A DNA stretch of 64,000 bases. It comes from Piscicola geometra. Lineage: Eukaryota > Annelida > Clitellata > Hirudinida > Piscicolidae. Shown here in pieces: positions 45,185-57,164 of the stretch (position 1 is its first letter; every line of letters begins with the position of its first letter). The DNA is taken from assembly GCA_943735955.1 (NCBI GenBank), contig OX030963.1, positions 5,672,727-5,736,726 of the forward strand, in the 5' to 3' direction. Made by a program: the position numbers and the translations under genes. A model generated the notes under the pieces. The model was given only the letters and a program-made list of their open reading frames with translations. It was not told where the DNA came from and ran no database searches.

Positions 45185-48100
45185 TTTAATAAATTATTTT
45201 ATATTTAAAATTGTATTTTATATTTAAAATTGTATTTTATATTTAAAATTGTATTTTATATTTAAAATTGTATTTTATATTTAAAATTGTATTTTATATT
45301 TAAAATTGTATTTTATATTTAAAATTGTATTTTATATTTAAAATTGTATTTTATATTTAAAATTGTATTTATATTTAAAATTGTATTTTATATTTAAAAT
45401 TGTATTTTATATGTAAAATTGTATTTTATATTCAAAATTGTATTTTATATTTAAAATTGTATTTTATATTTAAAATTGTATTTTATATTTAAAATTGTAT
45501 TTTATATTTAAAATTGTATTTTATATTTAAAATTGTATTTTATATTTAAAATTGTATTTTATATTTAAAATTGTATTTTATATTTAAAATTGTATTTTAT
45601 ATTTAAAATTGTATTTTATATTTAAAATTGTATTTTATATTTAAAATTGTATTTTATATTTAAAATTGTATTTTATATTTAAAATTGTATTTTATATTTA
45701 AAATTGTATTTTATATTTAAAATTGTATTTTATATTTAAAATTGTATTTTATATTTAAAATTGTATTTTATATTTAAAATTGTATTTTATATTTAAAATT
45801 GTATTTTATATTTAAAATTTTATTTTATATTTAAAATTTTATTTTATATTTAAAATTGTATTTTATATTTAAAATTGTATTTTATATTTAAAATTTTATT
45901 TTATATTTAAAATTGTATTTTATATTTAAAATTTTATTTTATATTTAAAATTTTATTTTATATTTAAAATTTTATTTTATCTTTAAAATTTTATTTTATC
46001 TTTAAAATTTTATTTTATCTTTAAAATTTTATTTTATCTTTAAAATTTTATTTTATATTTAAAATTTTATTTTATATTTAAAATTTTATTTTATATTTAA
46101 AATTTTATTTTATATTTAAAATTTTATTTTATATTTACAATTTTATTTTATATTTACAATTTTATTTTATATTTACAATTTTATTTTATATTTACAATTT
46201 TATTTTATATTTACAATTTTTTTATATATTTACAATTGTATTTTATATTTACAATTTTATTTTATATTTAAAATTGTATTTATATTTAAAATTGTATTTT
46301 ATATTTAAAATTGTATTTTATATGTAAAATTGTATTTTATATTCAAAATTGTATTTTATATTTAAAATTGTATTTTATATTTAAAATTGTATTTTATATG
46401 TAAAATTGTATTTTATATTCAAAATTGTATTTTATATTTAAAATTGTATTTTATATTTAAAATTGTATTTTATATTTAAAATTGTATTTTATATTTAAAA
46501 TTGTATTTTATATTTAAAATTGTATTTTATATTTAAAATTGTATTTTATATTTAAAATTGTATTTTATATTTAAAATTGTATTTTATATTTAAAATTGTA
46601 TTTTATATTTAAAATTGTATTTTATATTTAAAATTGTATTTTATATTTAAAATTGTATTTTATATTTAAAATTGTATTTTATATTTAAAATTGTATTTTA
46701 TATTTAAAATTGTATTTTATATTTAAAATTGTATTTTATATTTAAAATTGTATTTTATATTTAAAATTTTATTTTATATTTAAAATTTTATTTTATATTT
46801 AAAATTTTATTTTATATTTAAAATTTTATTTTATATTTAAAATTGTATTTTATATTTAAAATTTTATTTTATATTTAAAATTGTATTTTATATTTAAAAT
46901 TGTATTTTATATTTAAAATTGTATTTTATATTTAAAATTGTATTTTATATTTAAAATTTTATTTTATATTTAAAATTTTATTTTATATTTAAAATTGTAT
47001 TTTATATTTAAAATTGTATTTTATATTTAAAATTTTATTTTATATTTAAAATTTTATTTTATATTTAAAATTTTATTTTATATTTAAAATTTTATTTTAT
47101 ATTTAAAATTTTATTTTATATTTAAAATTTTATTTTATCTTTAAAATTTTATTTTATATTTAAAATTTTATTTTATATTTAAAATTTTATTTTATATTTA
47201 AAATTTTATTTTATATTTAAAATTTTATTTTATATTTAAAATTTTATTTTATATTTACAATTTTATTTTATATTTACAATTTTATTTTATATTTACAATT
47301 TTATTTTATATTTACAATTTATTTTATATTTACAATTTTATTTTATATTTACAATTTTATTTTATATTTACAATTTTATTTTATATTTACAGTTTTATTT
47401 TATATTTACAATTTTATTTTATATTTACAATTTTATTTTATATTTAAAATTTTATTTTATTTTTACAATTTTTTTTTATATTTACAATTTTATTTTATAT
47501 TTACAATTTTATTTTATATTTACAATTTTATTTTATATTTACAATTTTATTTTATATTTACAATTTTATTTTATATTTACAATTTTATTTTATATTTACA
47601 ATTTTATTTTATATTTACAATTTTATTTTATATTTAAAATTTTATTTTATATTTACAATTTTATTTTATATTTACAATTTTATTTTATATTTACAATTTT
47701 ATTTTATATTTACAATTTCATTTTATATTTACAATTTTATTTTATATTTACAATTTCATTTTATATTTACAATTTTATTTTATATTTAAAATTGTATTTT
47801 ATATTTAAAATTGTATTTTATATTTAAAATTTTATTTTATATTTAAAATTGTATTTTATATTTAAAATTGTATTTTATATTTAAAATTGTATTTTATATT
47901 TAAAATTGTATTTTATATTTAAAATTGTATTTTATATTTAAAATTTTATTTTATATTTAAAATTTTATTTTATATTTACAATTTTATTTTATATTTACAA
48001 TTTTATTTTATATTTACAATTTTATTTTATATTTACAATTTTATTTTATATTTACAATTTTATTTTATATTTACAATTTTATTTTATATTTACAATTTTA

Positions 48101-48205
48101 TTTTATATTTACAATTTTATTTTATATTTACAATTTTATTTTATATTTACAATTTTATTTTATATTTACAATTTTATTTTATATTTACAATTTTATTTTA
48201 TATTA
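45185..48205. repeat. 3-kb 19-bp satellite array
   Basis: About 158 units of ttgtattttatatttaaaa and variants. Variant types (aaattGta, aaattTta, aCaattTta) lie in runs rather than at random, as expected from stepwise block amplification. Confidence 0.95.
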
Positions 48206-48373
48206 AAGTTTTTATTTAAAAAAGTCCGTTTTTAACTATTTTAAGGGGTGAATCAGTTGAGGGGTGAATCGGTTATTAAGTGAATCGGTTAAGGATTTAA
48301 TCGGTTATGGGGTGAATCGGTTAAGGGGTGAATCGGTTATGGGGTGAATCGGTTAAGGGGTGAATCGACTGCA

Positions 48374-48890
48374 ATTCCTTGCTTCACCCCGTTCATGAAT
48401 GGAAAAAGGTCGGATGATTCTTCACTGTCCTGGACTCTGGTCTGCATTTCTTCGTGGAAATGTGGTACCGTGACGATGCATTTCCTTGGGCAACTGTACT
48501 TGGCCATGAACATCCACAGTCTTGTTTTCTTCTGAAAGTGTCAAAAGCCTTGGTCAGGTTCACATATGTAAAAAAACAGGTCGGAGTTATGTTCTTAACA
48601 TTCTCTTGCAGCGGCTTAGTTCCTTTATTTGTGTGTGGAATATTTACGGATTATCCGGTCAAGGTGGGCTGGGAGGCGGTTGAACAGGCATCTAGCAAAA
48701 CACTTTTCTGCGATTGAAAAAAGTGATATGCATTTGATTGGCAGAGATTTTTTTTTAGCTTTCAGAGATGTATGATGAAAGCATCTTTGGAGTCTTGAGC
48801 GCTTTTTTTCGCTTTTGTTCGCTTCGTAAAGGACGCTATACAAAAAATTAGTGATTCTTGCAGAATCATTTTTTTCTCCCACAGCAATGA
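48374..48890 (-). pseudogene. RTE-type LINE, reverse transcriptase part (copy A)
   Basis: Minus-strand reading: ISLFSIAEKCFARCLFNRL (about 48680-48735), then TYVNLTKAFDT (motif A, about 48530-48570), then LWMFMAKYSCPRKCIVTVPH and FMNGVKQG (motif B) up to the edge of the foldback element, where the protein is cut. It continues beyond the element at 43069. Confidence 0.72.
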
Positions 48891-49109
48891 AAAGAGCTGG
48901 GGGAGCCTTTCAGTCAGAGTTGTTTCACCCTCTTCGTAGGCCCCGAGCCAGATGCTTTGCCGATATAGAAGAGATTAATTTCTTTCCAGGTATTGTGCAT
49001 GGCTGGAGGACCATCCAGTGCTTCGTTGGTGGGCACTCGGTGGAGACGGTTGATAGCCTCGACGTTGGTTGACAGAAAACGATTAGGGACTTTATCTAAA
49101 TATTTGGCC

Positions 49110-49405
49110 TACTTCTTCAATATCTTTTTTTTCTGTGATGAGAGTGTAACTTTTTGCGCTGGTTATCCAGAACTGCTGACAGGTCCCTAGTGTATACATT
49201 GAAGAGCGTTGAAGATAGAGGACAACCCTGTCTAACCCCACTTGTGCATGTAACCCATTCTGTCTCTAGGTCCCACAACACAAACCTCACTCTGTTTTTC
49301 TCATACACCTCCCTCAACTCCCTCAATATTCTTCCACACATTCCCATTTTTTTAGCAACTCAAACAGTTTATCCCTGTTAACCCTATCGTCATTTCGTGG
49401 AATTA
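49110..49405 (-). pseudogene. Second reverse transcriptase fragment
   Basis: The frame reads NRDKLFELLKKMGMCGRILR, then WVTCTSGVRQGCPLSSTLFN. GVRQGCPLS.TLFN is motif B of non-LTR reverse transcriptases. This family differs from the RTE piece beside it. Confidence 0.72.
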
Positions 49406-50344
49406 CCCAATTAATTTTGCCCAACTACTATCATCCAACTACCAAAATTCTTCGAATGTTTCATAATTTATCTCAAACATGTTTATATACTGCTTTTTCT
49501 CTATTTTGTGATAATTACTGTTAAAAAATATTAATATAACTTGAAAATGCTAGATAAACAAATTCGCAAGAGAAAGACTATTTGGTTTATAATCTACTCC
49601 TATATTTCACCATAAAATACCATCTTCATTCGTTTTATTCTGCTAGACCAAATAAAAACAGAATGGTTTGAAATTTATATTTTATACAAAGATTACACCC
49701 TGTTCCATGATAGGAATACCAAAAATCTCAGCCTTATAAGTTTCTTTCAATAAATAAATTAACACCAGTCCAACTACCGTCATCTCGTGGAATTACCCAA
49801 TCAATTGCAATTTTCTATCGTGAAAATGAATTTTTGTTAAAATAGGCTCTTCCAAATATATACCTTCAGGCCCACTCTTTCTTTCATCCGGTTCTGACTT
49901 TCATTCATCCTTTCTAATTCATGCATGCATCCGATTATAATTATCTTTCTCTCCTCATCACATATATCCTGTCCTCTGTTGCAGTCGAGTGATAAGTTGA
50001 AGTTATTCATCCAAGCATTGTATACTATAAATTCATATTTATATATGATACAGTGATTAAAAAGTAAATTCTTAAACATAAAAAATAAAATGAGCTAAAA
50101 CTATATACCAGAAAATGGAACAAAAGGCGATTATTTTCAAAGAGGCGTAAACCAATTCCAACTTCAAGACCTTCTTTAGTTAAAGCTTCGGTATACAAAA
50201 ATATTCTTCTTCTACTGCTCTTAAAGTTTTAAACTTAAAACACTTAAACATGCTACCGTCTCAATTATTATGCGAAATAAATGTTATATTTTTAATGAAT
50301 ATTCCATGAAATAGGTACTGACATCTTCCTTCTTCGACAACGCA
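49406..50344. other. Upstream region of collagen-like gene A
   Basis: AT-rich, no frame; about 97-98% alike (by eye) to 60823-61760. 'ccaactaccatcatctcgtggaattacccaat' type sequence occurs twice (about 49395 and 49770), suggesting a short repeat. A promoter could lie here, but no convincing core element was seen. Confidence 0.4.
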
Positions 50345-50768
50345 ATGACAAACTCCATGAAAACCATCTGCAATTGTCATTCCACTTGGACTCATCTCAG
50401 AACACATTATTTACTCATCTTCACCATCGCGTGTCTCAACTTGGTGGTCTTCTATTGGCTGAATTACGAGCTGGCCAGCCAATTAGAGACGAAAATTTTT
50501 CTCGAAGATGGCAGACCTATTTATAACCTACCCACTGACCAATCACAAATTGACCACCGGAGTATTAATAACACTATTAGAAATGACACAAATAAAACCG
50601 CTATGCACGCGAGGAAAAGGAGAGGAGTTGATGAATTTATTGAGGGTCTTAATCATGATAAATTAAACAATAATAATAATGATAAAGATAGAAAAATCAA
50701 CCACAACTACAACACCGATAGAACGCAGGAATTTTCTTGGATGGCATCGCAATTGGCTGTGTCTGTTA
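50345..50768 (+). CDS. Collagen-like gene A, exon 1 (membrane anchor)
   Basis: Residues 1-20 are hydrophilic with Cys (CNCH); 22-39 form a membrane span (LLIFTIACLNLVVFYWL). Then comes a linker with three N-X-T sites (75-85), RKRR at 90-93 and Asn/Asp-rich sequence. I place the donor after 50768 (tta|gtgctt, phase 1), because copies A and B are alike in frame to there but carry indels just beyond. The hydrophobic run after it is intronic. Confidence 0.72.
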
Positions 50769-53700
50769 GTGCTTGCTCCTTATTCTTACTTTTTTCTATG
50801 TTACTTTTGATTTAATTTTTCTATTTATGTTAACATACTACATTTCCAAAATGGTTATCTACAACAACTGTTTACTATAACCTAGTTTTTTTGTTTTGTT
50901 TAAAGTTGAATATACGGTATACATAGACTATAACTTATAAGTCCTCTGGGCTAGCACCTTTTGAATATTCTATTGTACTATTCTTGTTTGATTCATTATT
51001 AATATTTTTATCTTTATTTAAAAATAGAAACGGGTTCTTGGTAATTCTTTTGGAACTGGGTACCCGACTCATTTTTTACAAGTTAGAATACTTTGGAATA
51101 GAAAGAGTTTAAATAGAAAAAAATAACTTATTAAATATCATTTAAAAAAATTTAATATTGCAACTACCTTTTTTATATATATTAAAACTAATAACTTTTT
51201 TATCAAGCGAAATAATGTTAAGACGGATTTGTGTACCAAAAATGAATTTTTTAAATAGAAGAATAAAATAAAATATTTTTTTACTTTGATTAAATTATAA
51301 AAGTAAATAAATCTTAGATGTTTTTAAATTGGCATATTGAGTCTGAACAAATAATGGATGTTTATAAATTGAGCACTTTATCTAAAATGAAAAAAACTTA
51401 TTTTCTTCGGGTACCAGGTTTTGAATTTTGGAAGCATTTTTGACTTTATTATTATTATTTATTTTGTTATTATTATTATTATTATGGCCTTTGTTATTGT
51501 TGCGCACATAAATGCGACATCATTATGTGACTAGAATTTCCACCGGCAGTTTATCAAACTACAAAAACAGGCAAAAATAATAATAATGAATCAGACAGAA
51601 TAAAATAAATAAGTATGAAAAAGGCAGGAGGAAAAAATATTAAATTTTTCAAACAAAAATAATATATTTTGAAAAAATCAGAGTTTTTAATGTGAAAGAT
51701 TAAATTTAACAAAAAAATAATAAATCTGTAAAAAAAATAAAACATGATAAATAAATAAAAATATTTGAAAAAGCTTAATGATACTTAAATAACAACATAA
51801 TCTTGCCTAACAGGTCAACAGGCTAGCTGAAATGTGCGTTAAAAGTACCAGCTTCTGTGACGGTTAAGTACTGATGTAATGATGATCGTTATAATGATTA
51901 TAAGAATCATTATAATTATAAGAGTTATTATCGTATTTTCCGAAAATAAATTTTACCAAAATAATATACCTATTTCCTTATAATCAATATTTAAATTTTT
52001 TTGAGTTATATAAGAAGTTTTGGTGTATAAGACGTACATTCTAGTCCATACAATTTAAACTTTTATTTGATATAATTATGGACCAATATCATCATTCATT
52101 TCCATTCATCGATGTTTTAAAATAATTATACGAAAGTTTTTTGTTAAAAGTAAATCCAGATTTGTATTTTTAGGATTAAACTCAATATTATCATTATTTA
52201 TATCATTATCATTTTTCCACGATTGTTTTTATTTATATTTTAAAAACCAACTGATTACCAAAGGTATTTTTCCGTTATTTTTTTATTCACATTTTTCAGA
52301 TGAAATTACAGCACAGCTCAACAAGAATTTTTTGAAAACCAATAAAAATGAAGATAAAAATAAAAATAATATAATTACCAGTAGGAACACGAATAAAAAT
52401 AGCGATGAAATAGATGATAACTGTCTGAAATGTATGTTTCCTGTGTATCCAATTTTTATGAATTTAGTAGGAATGAAGGTGTTGATGATGATGATGATGA
52501 TGAAGATGATGACGACGAAGATGAGGATGAGATGATGATGATTCTGAAAACCAGAAGAATTTTTTTTCTGCAACTATGCATATTATGAAACTTTATAATT
52601 ATTGTTTTTGGTTTTATTTTTCTTTTGTCACGTTGTTCAAGTCCTAATGTGTGTTTTGTGAAGAATTTTTTGATTATCTAGTTTATTCTTACTATTATTT
52701 CAATGTTAATTTCATTTTTCATAGTTAGTTTTATCATTGATCTAGATATTTTTATTTTTTATATATAAATTCTTTATATTTTCATTATATTTTACAGGTC
52801 CACCAGGACCTCCAGGTCTTCCAGGCCCTCAAGGTTACAACAAAAACAACAATTACAAAAAAATACAGAAAAAAGCATTTTAAAAACTATTTTTATTTTA
52901 TTTCGAAATTAATGATTATGTTAGTTAATAATATTCACAACAAACACAAAACAACTACAAAAGTACAAAAACCACTAATATTTTTTTATTATTAATAATG
53001 ATTGGAGTTAATTTTAATATTTAAAAAATGTATACTGTTTTTATGCCAAAAATTTTATACTAATGCTAATAATTATTCAAGATGTCCAACCCCTAGTTTA
53101 CTGTTTAGCCGAATACCTATAATTTAACCAAATAATTGACCAAATAGAAAACTAATACGAAGAGTTAAAATGTATTTAATAGATTTTAAAACAATAATTA
53201 TTTTTTTCAGGTATTTTGTTTTAAAACATGTAGTGAGGAAAATGATCATTTAAAACATCGTTGTGAAATTGTTAAAATTGAAAAAAAAACTTTTTTTAAA
53301 TGATTTTCTGAGTTATCAAAACTTTATTTGAAAAGATATCATGTGACTACTATACGGTCTGATTGCAAATATTCGGTCAAAGACGAATAGTTTAAAATCC
53401 ACTTTTTGGTACTGAAACGAATAAAATGCAATTCTTTAGTGCCGAGGCTTTAATGCTTATTAATATTTTTTTAAAACAAATATTTTGTTTTACATCTATT
53501 AATTATAATTAAAAAGGCAAAAAGGGTGAAATAGGATGGCGTGGAAGGAAAGGGAGAGTAGGAGGAAGGATGGATGGAAGAATGGAGGAAAGGGGAGGGA
53601 ACAAAAAAGGAACAAGAGTCAAAAACTGTTACTGTGAGAACTGATTTCCATTTAGAATCTGTTTTATTATTTGAAAACACGTTATATTGTAAAAAATATT

Positions 53701-54511
53701 TTTATAGATAAATATTTTTATAGAGTTTGCTGGAACTTCATTATTTTATGAGTCACAATTTTAATATACTCTATTCAAGATAAATCGAATTCAGTTTTTA
53801 AAATTTTTCACGGAAATAAAATCTTGCGTAAACTTGGTTATTATTACCCTTCTTGTCACTCTCATGGTCATTATTTCTAATTGTCCATGCGTCATTTTTC
53901 TCCTGCAGGCACGAAAGGAGACAAGGGGCAGAAGGGAGAAGAAGGAAAGAGAGGAATGGCAGGCTTTGTGGGGTACAAGGGAGAGAAAGGTGCGATGAAA
54001 GAAAAAACACTCTTAATCAGGATACCAGATTTGTTAACATCGATGTCAATATTTCTGGAGATAGAAATGATAGTTGAAGTGTAAGTACAAATAAAACCAC
54101 GAAACAACAAGAGAATAAGTAGATTATACGTTGAAAAGTATAAAAAAATGCAAAACTGACTATCGACTATAATGACGTCGATAATTATTGATTATAATTT
54201 ATTAAAACGAACAATTTGAAGCTTTTTTATTATCATCATAGAATTTTTTACTTTCAATCGAGTTCTTAATTCTTCACAGGAGAAGCAGGACCCCCAGGGC
54301 CTCCAGGTGCTGTTGTGGAGGCTATTTGATGAGGATGATGATGACGATGATGATGATGACGACGACGATGATGATGATGATGAGGATAATGATGATGATG
54401 ATGATGATGATGATGACGATGATGATGATGACAATGATGCAGGCGTGTCGATGGAGGGCTTGCAGGGAGTGGCGGGACCTCCAGGGGCTGCTGGAATGAA
54501 GGGCCAGAAGG
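50345..54511 (+). CDS. Type II transmembrane collagen-like protein, copy A (gene span)
   Basis: Exons seen: 50345-50768, 52300-52431, 52798-52833, (53518-about 53560), 53909-53989, 54280-54306 and 54443-54511. Nearly all start and end in phase 1, as is usual for collagen-type genes, and the small exons are 36, 81, 27 and 69 bp. The protein would be a type II membrane protein with cytosolic N-terminus, one span, RKRR furin-type site and Gly-X-Y repeats, resembling membrane collagens (XIII/XXIII/XXV) or gliomedin-type proteins. No C-terminal domain or stop was found before the duplication boundary at 55258, so this copy looks 3'-truncated. Which membrane-collagen class it belongs to is open. 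Confidence 0.72.
50769..52299. other. Intron 1 of collagen-like gene A
   Basis: AT-rich. Includes a short (TTA)n at 51447-51485 that is greatly expanded in copy B. No other genes seen. Confidence 0.6.
52300..52431 (+). CDS. Collagen-like gene A, exon 2 (linker)
   Basis: 132 nt, phase 1 to 1: EITAQLNKNFLKTNKNEDK... to SDEIDDNCLK, ending in the first base of a Cys codon completed by the next exon (CLKC-PPG). Acceptor is atttttcag. The two cysteines could form interchain disulphides at the start of the triple helix. The same exon in copy B is at 63821. Confidence 0.68.
52798..52833 (+). CDS. Collagen exon, 36 bp
   Basis: Reads (C)PPGPPGLPGPQ(G), phase 1 to 1, acceptor attttacag, donor AAG|GTTACA. 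Confidence 0.82.
53518..53562 (+). CDS. Possible collagen exon
   Basis: GKKGEIGWRGRKGRVGG in phase 1 after an ...aaaaag acceptor with little pyrimidine tract. No donor keeps phase 1 and the triplet pattern, so the exon may be decayed or wrongly bounded. Confidence 0.4.
53909..53989 (+). CDS. Collagen exon, 81 bp
   Basis: Nine unbroken triplets: (G)TKGDKGQKGEEGKRGMAG, then FVGYKGEK(G). Phase 1 to 1, acceptor ctcctgcag, donor AAAG|GTGCG. Lys/Glu-rich triplets suit interchain salt bridges. Confidence 0.88.
54280..54306 (+). CDS. Collagen exon, 27 bp
   Basis: (G)EAGPPGPP(G), phase 1 to 1, acceptor ttcttcacag, donor CCAG|GTGCTG. Confidence 0.82.
54328..54437. repeat. (GAT)n microsatellite in a collagen intron
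   Basis: About 36 GAT/GAC units filling most of the 136-bp intron between two collagen exons. Confidence 0.92.
54443..54511 (+). CDS. Collagen exon, 69 bp
   Basis: (G)VSMEGLQGVAGPPGAAGM, then KGQK(G), with one imperfection (GVSMEG). Phase 1 to 1, acceptor gatgcag directly after the (GAT)n tract, donor AAGG|GTGAG. Last exon seen in copy A. Confidence 0.85.
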
Positions 54512-54717
54512 GTGAGAGTGCAGGTGGGTGGGGAGGGAGGGAGGAAGGAGGGAAAAAACAAATAAGTAAATGTATAAGAAAAAGAAAACAGTAAAAAATG
54601 GAAACATTAAAATAAAATAGAAAGATAAGATGAAAAGAGAAAATATGGATTAGAGGACAAATAATGTCTATGGAATACTTGTTTGTTAAATTAAACTCAC
54701 TATTTTGTCTATTTAAA

Positions 54718-55257
<540 letters not shown>

Positions 55258-55770
55258 TCGGCTCGAAAATACTTATCTGCACCCCTTACAAGTGTGGCTA
55301 GCGAGCAACTATTTAGTTCTGCAGGGCAAATATACGCAGATCGTCGCAGCAATCTTCTCGGTGAAAATGTTTAAAAACCGTTATTTCTTGCTTACAATAT
55401 TCGTTTGTTGGATTTAATTATTAAACAGAAATTGTCATCATTCAATACTATTTTTTGATTTTAATAAAAAATTACTTATGTAGACCATTTTTGTTGTTGA
55501 ACAACTTTTATTTTTTAGCTTAAAATATACGCTTGTTTGGATTTACTTATTAAACTGGAATTGTCATCCTTAAATACTATTTTTTTTATTTTAATAAAGT
55601 TTGCAAAAATTTCGATTTCGGCTTCGGTTTCGGCCGAAAATCTGATTACAATTTCGGTTTAATTTCGGTTTAGGCCGAAAATTGATATTTAATTTCGGCA
55701 TAATTTCGGTTTCGGCCGAAAATAGGATTTTAATTTTGGCCTAATTTCGGTTTCGGTCGAAAAAAAAAAA
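55258..55770. mobile_element. hAT family R, copy 4 (duplicate of copy 3, left part lost)
   Basis: Starts within the dimerisation relic (ARKYLSAPLTSVASEQLFSS) and runs to a degraded right terminus at about 55770. The flank to its right equals that of copy 3, which shows it was duplicated with its surroundings. Confidence 0.8.
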
Positions 55771-55849
55771 TCTGGATAAATTTTAATTTACGTTATAGGT
55801 TATGCAATTGAGCTATGAGGCTACGTGTAAAAATCATTCCATCTTGTGC

Positions 55850-56303
55850 AAAATTCTCTTATATAGATTAAAAAATGTATTATATATATATATATGTTCG
55901 GGAGGGCGTTGTGACTGACAGGTGTATGATGAGACGAATCTTGGCACGGAAGGTTCGAGAACATGAAGGACAAGCGATGGGTGGGACGTCTCCAGAAGGG
56001 TTGAAAAAGACCAGATCGGCGATTCACTTCAGCTTGTTTTTATGTTTCTGGGTTGATGATAAACGCTCTTAGAGAAGCTTTTAGAGTATCTTTGAGGCGT
56101 TTCTTTTGCCCATCCTGAAACCGCTAGCCATGCACGAGCTCGCTATAGAAGAGTCTTTTTGGTAGTCTCTTGTCTGGCATTCAAAACACGTGCCTTTTCC
56201 AGCAAAGCTAGAATTGAATGAAGAAAGTGAAAATGCTGGGAAGACCTATTATGGCCAGCATGGCGGAAAACATGAAGCTTAACAGTGTGGTTTCAGAACG
56301 CAG
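55850..56303 (-). pseudogene. RTE-type LINE, C-terminal part (copy B)
   Basis: Near-identical to 42600-43069, same stops and shifts. Confidence 0.6.
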
Positions 56304-56814
56304 CCTTGTTTCGGGATGCAGTCGATTCACCCCATAACCGATTCACCCCATAACTGATTCACCCCATAACCGATTCACCCCTTAAAATAGTTAAAAACGG
56401 ACTTTATTTTTAAATAATGAAAATAAAAAACTATAATTTGTTCAAATAAATTAAAAACTATGAGAAAATTATAAAACGAATAAATACATTTATTTGAAAA
56501 GATAAAATAAATGGCAAATTTTTTTTTTAAATTAAAAAATATATCTAAAATATATATATAAAAACTATAAGAAATTAAAAAAATTATGAAATATTAAAAA
56601 AATTATAAAATATTTAAAAAATTATAAAATATTAAAAATTATAAAATATTAAAAATTATAAAATATTAAAAATTATAAAATATTTAAAAAAGGATAAAAT
56701 ATTTAAAAAATTATAAAATATTTAAAAAATTATAAAATATGTAAAAAATTATAAAATATTTAAAAAATTATAAAATATTTAAAAAATTATAAAATATTTA
56801 AAAAATTATAAAAT

Positions 56815-57042
56815 AAATAGATAATTATAAAATAAATAGATAATTATAAAATAAATGGATAATTGTAAAATAAATAGATAATTATAAAATAAATAGATAA
56901 TTATAAAATAAATAGATAATTATAAAATAAATAGATAATTATAAAATAAATAGATAATTATAAAATAAATAGATAATTTTAAAATAAATAGATAATTATA
57001 AAATAAATAGATAATTATAAAATAAATAGATAATTATAAAAT
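56815..57042. repeat. 19-bp satellite (aaaataaatagataattat), copy B
   Basis: About 12 units, half the number in copy A, ending at a deletion join (ataaaatacaaccc). Confidence 0.9.
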
Positions 57043-57164
57043 ACAACCCTAAAATGAATTGGTTGAAAAGAGTGCCTTGTATTTAGTAATTTATTTTGTG
57101 TTGAATAATTTATTTTTTATTCAATATTTTGTTTTGATAAAGTATTTTGAATTTAATAAATTAT

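Larger units (their letters stand above)
43083..48373. mobile_element. Foldback-like element with tandem-repeat inverted ends (copy A, 5.3 kb)
   Basis: Left end: eight 16-bp units reading gcagtcgattcacccc, ataaccgattcacccc and so on (43085-43197). Right end: eight inverse units (48240-48373). Both are followed inward by matching 'ttaaaacagttaaaaacaga' sequence. Inside: 19-bp array (43555-43965), a remnant of the MULE transposase C-terminus (44033-44070), sequence shared with copy 1 (to 45180), and a 3-kb 19-bp array (45185-48205). Candidate 9-bp target duplication tcttgtttc/ccttgcttc. It encodes nothing and is best read as a deletion derivative of a MULE. Confidence 0.78.

Noticed and set aside
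45185..48205. Regular short repeats resembling a CRISPR array
   Set aside because: Units are contiguous 19-mers without unique spacers, in a eukaryotic transposon.
48344..48717. Plus-strand frames starting near 48344 and 48454 (also at 59762 and 59872)
   Set aside because: They are antisense to the RTE reverse transcriptase relic, with no family resemblance of their own.
50769..50812. Second membrane span at the end of collagen exon 1
   Set aside because: The copies differ here by indels and the phase fits a donor before it, so it is intron read-through.
54190..54600. Asp-, Ser- and His-rich frames
   Set aside because: They cross the (GAT)n intron repeat; the real coding parts are the flanking Gly-X-Y exons.
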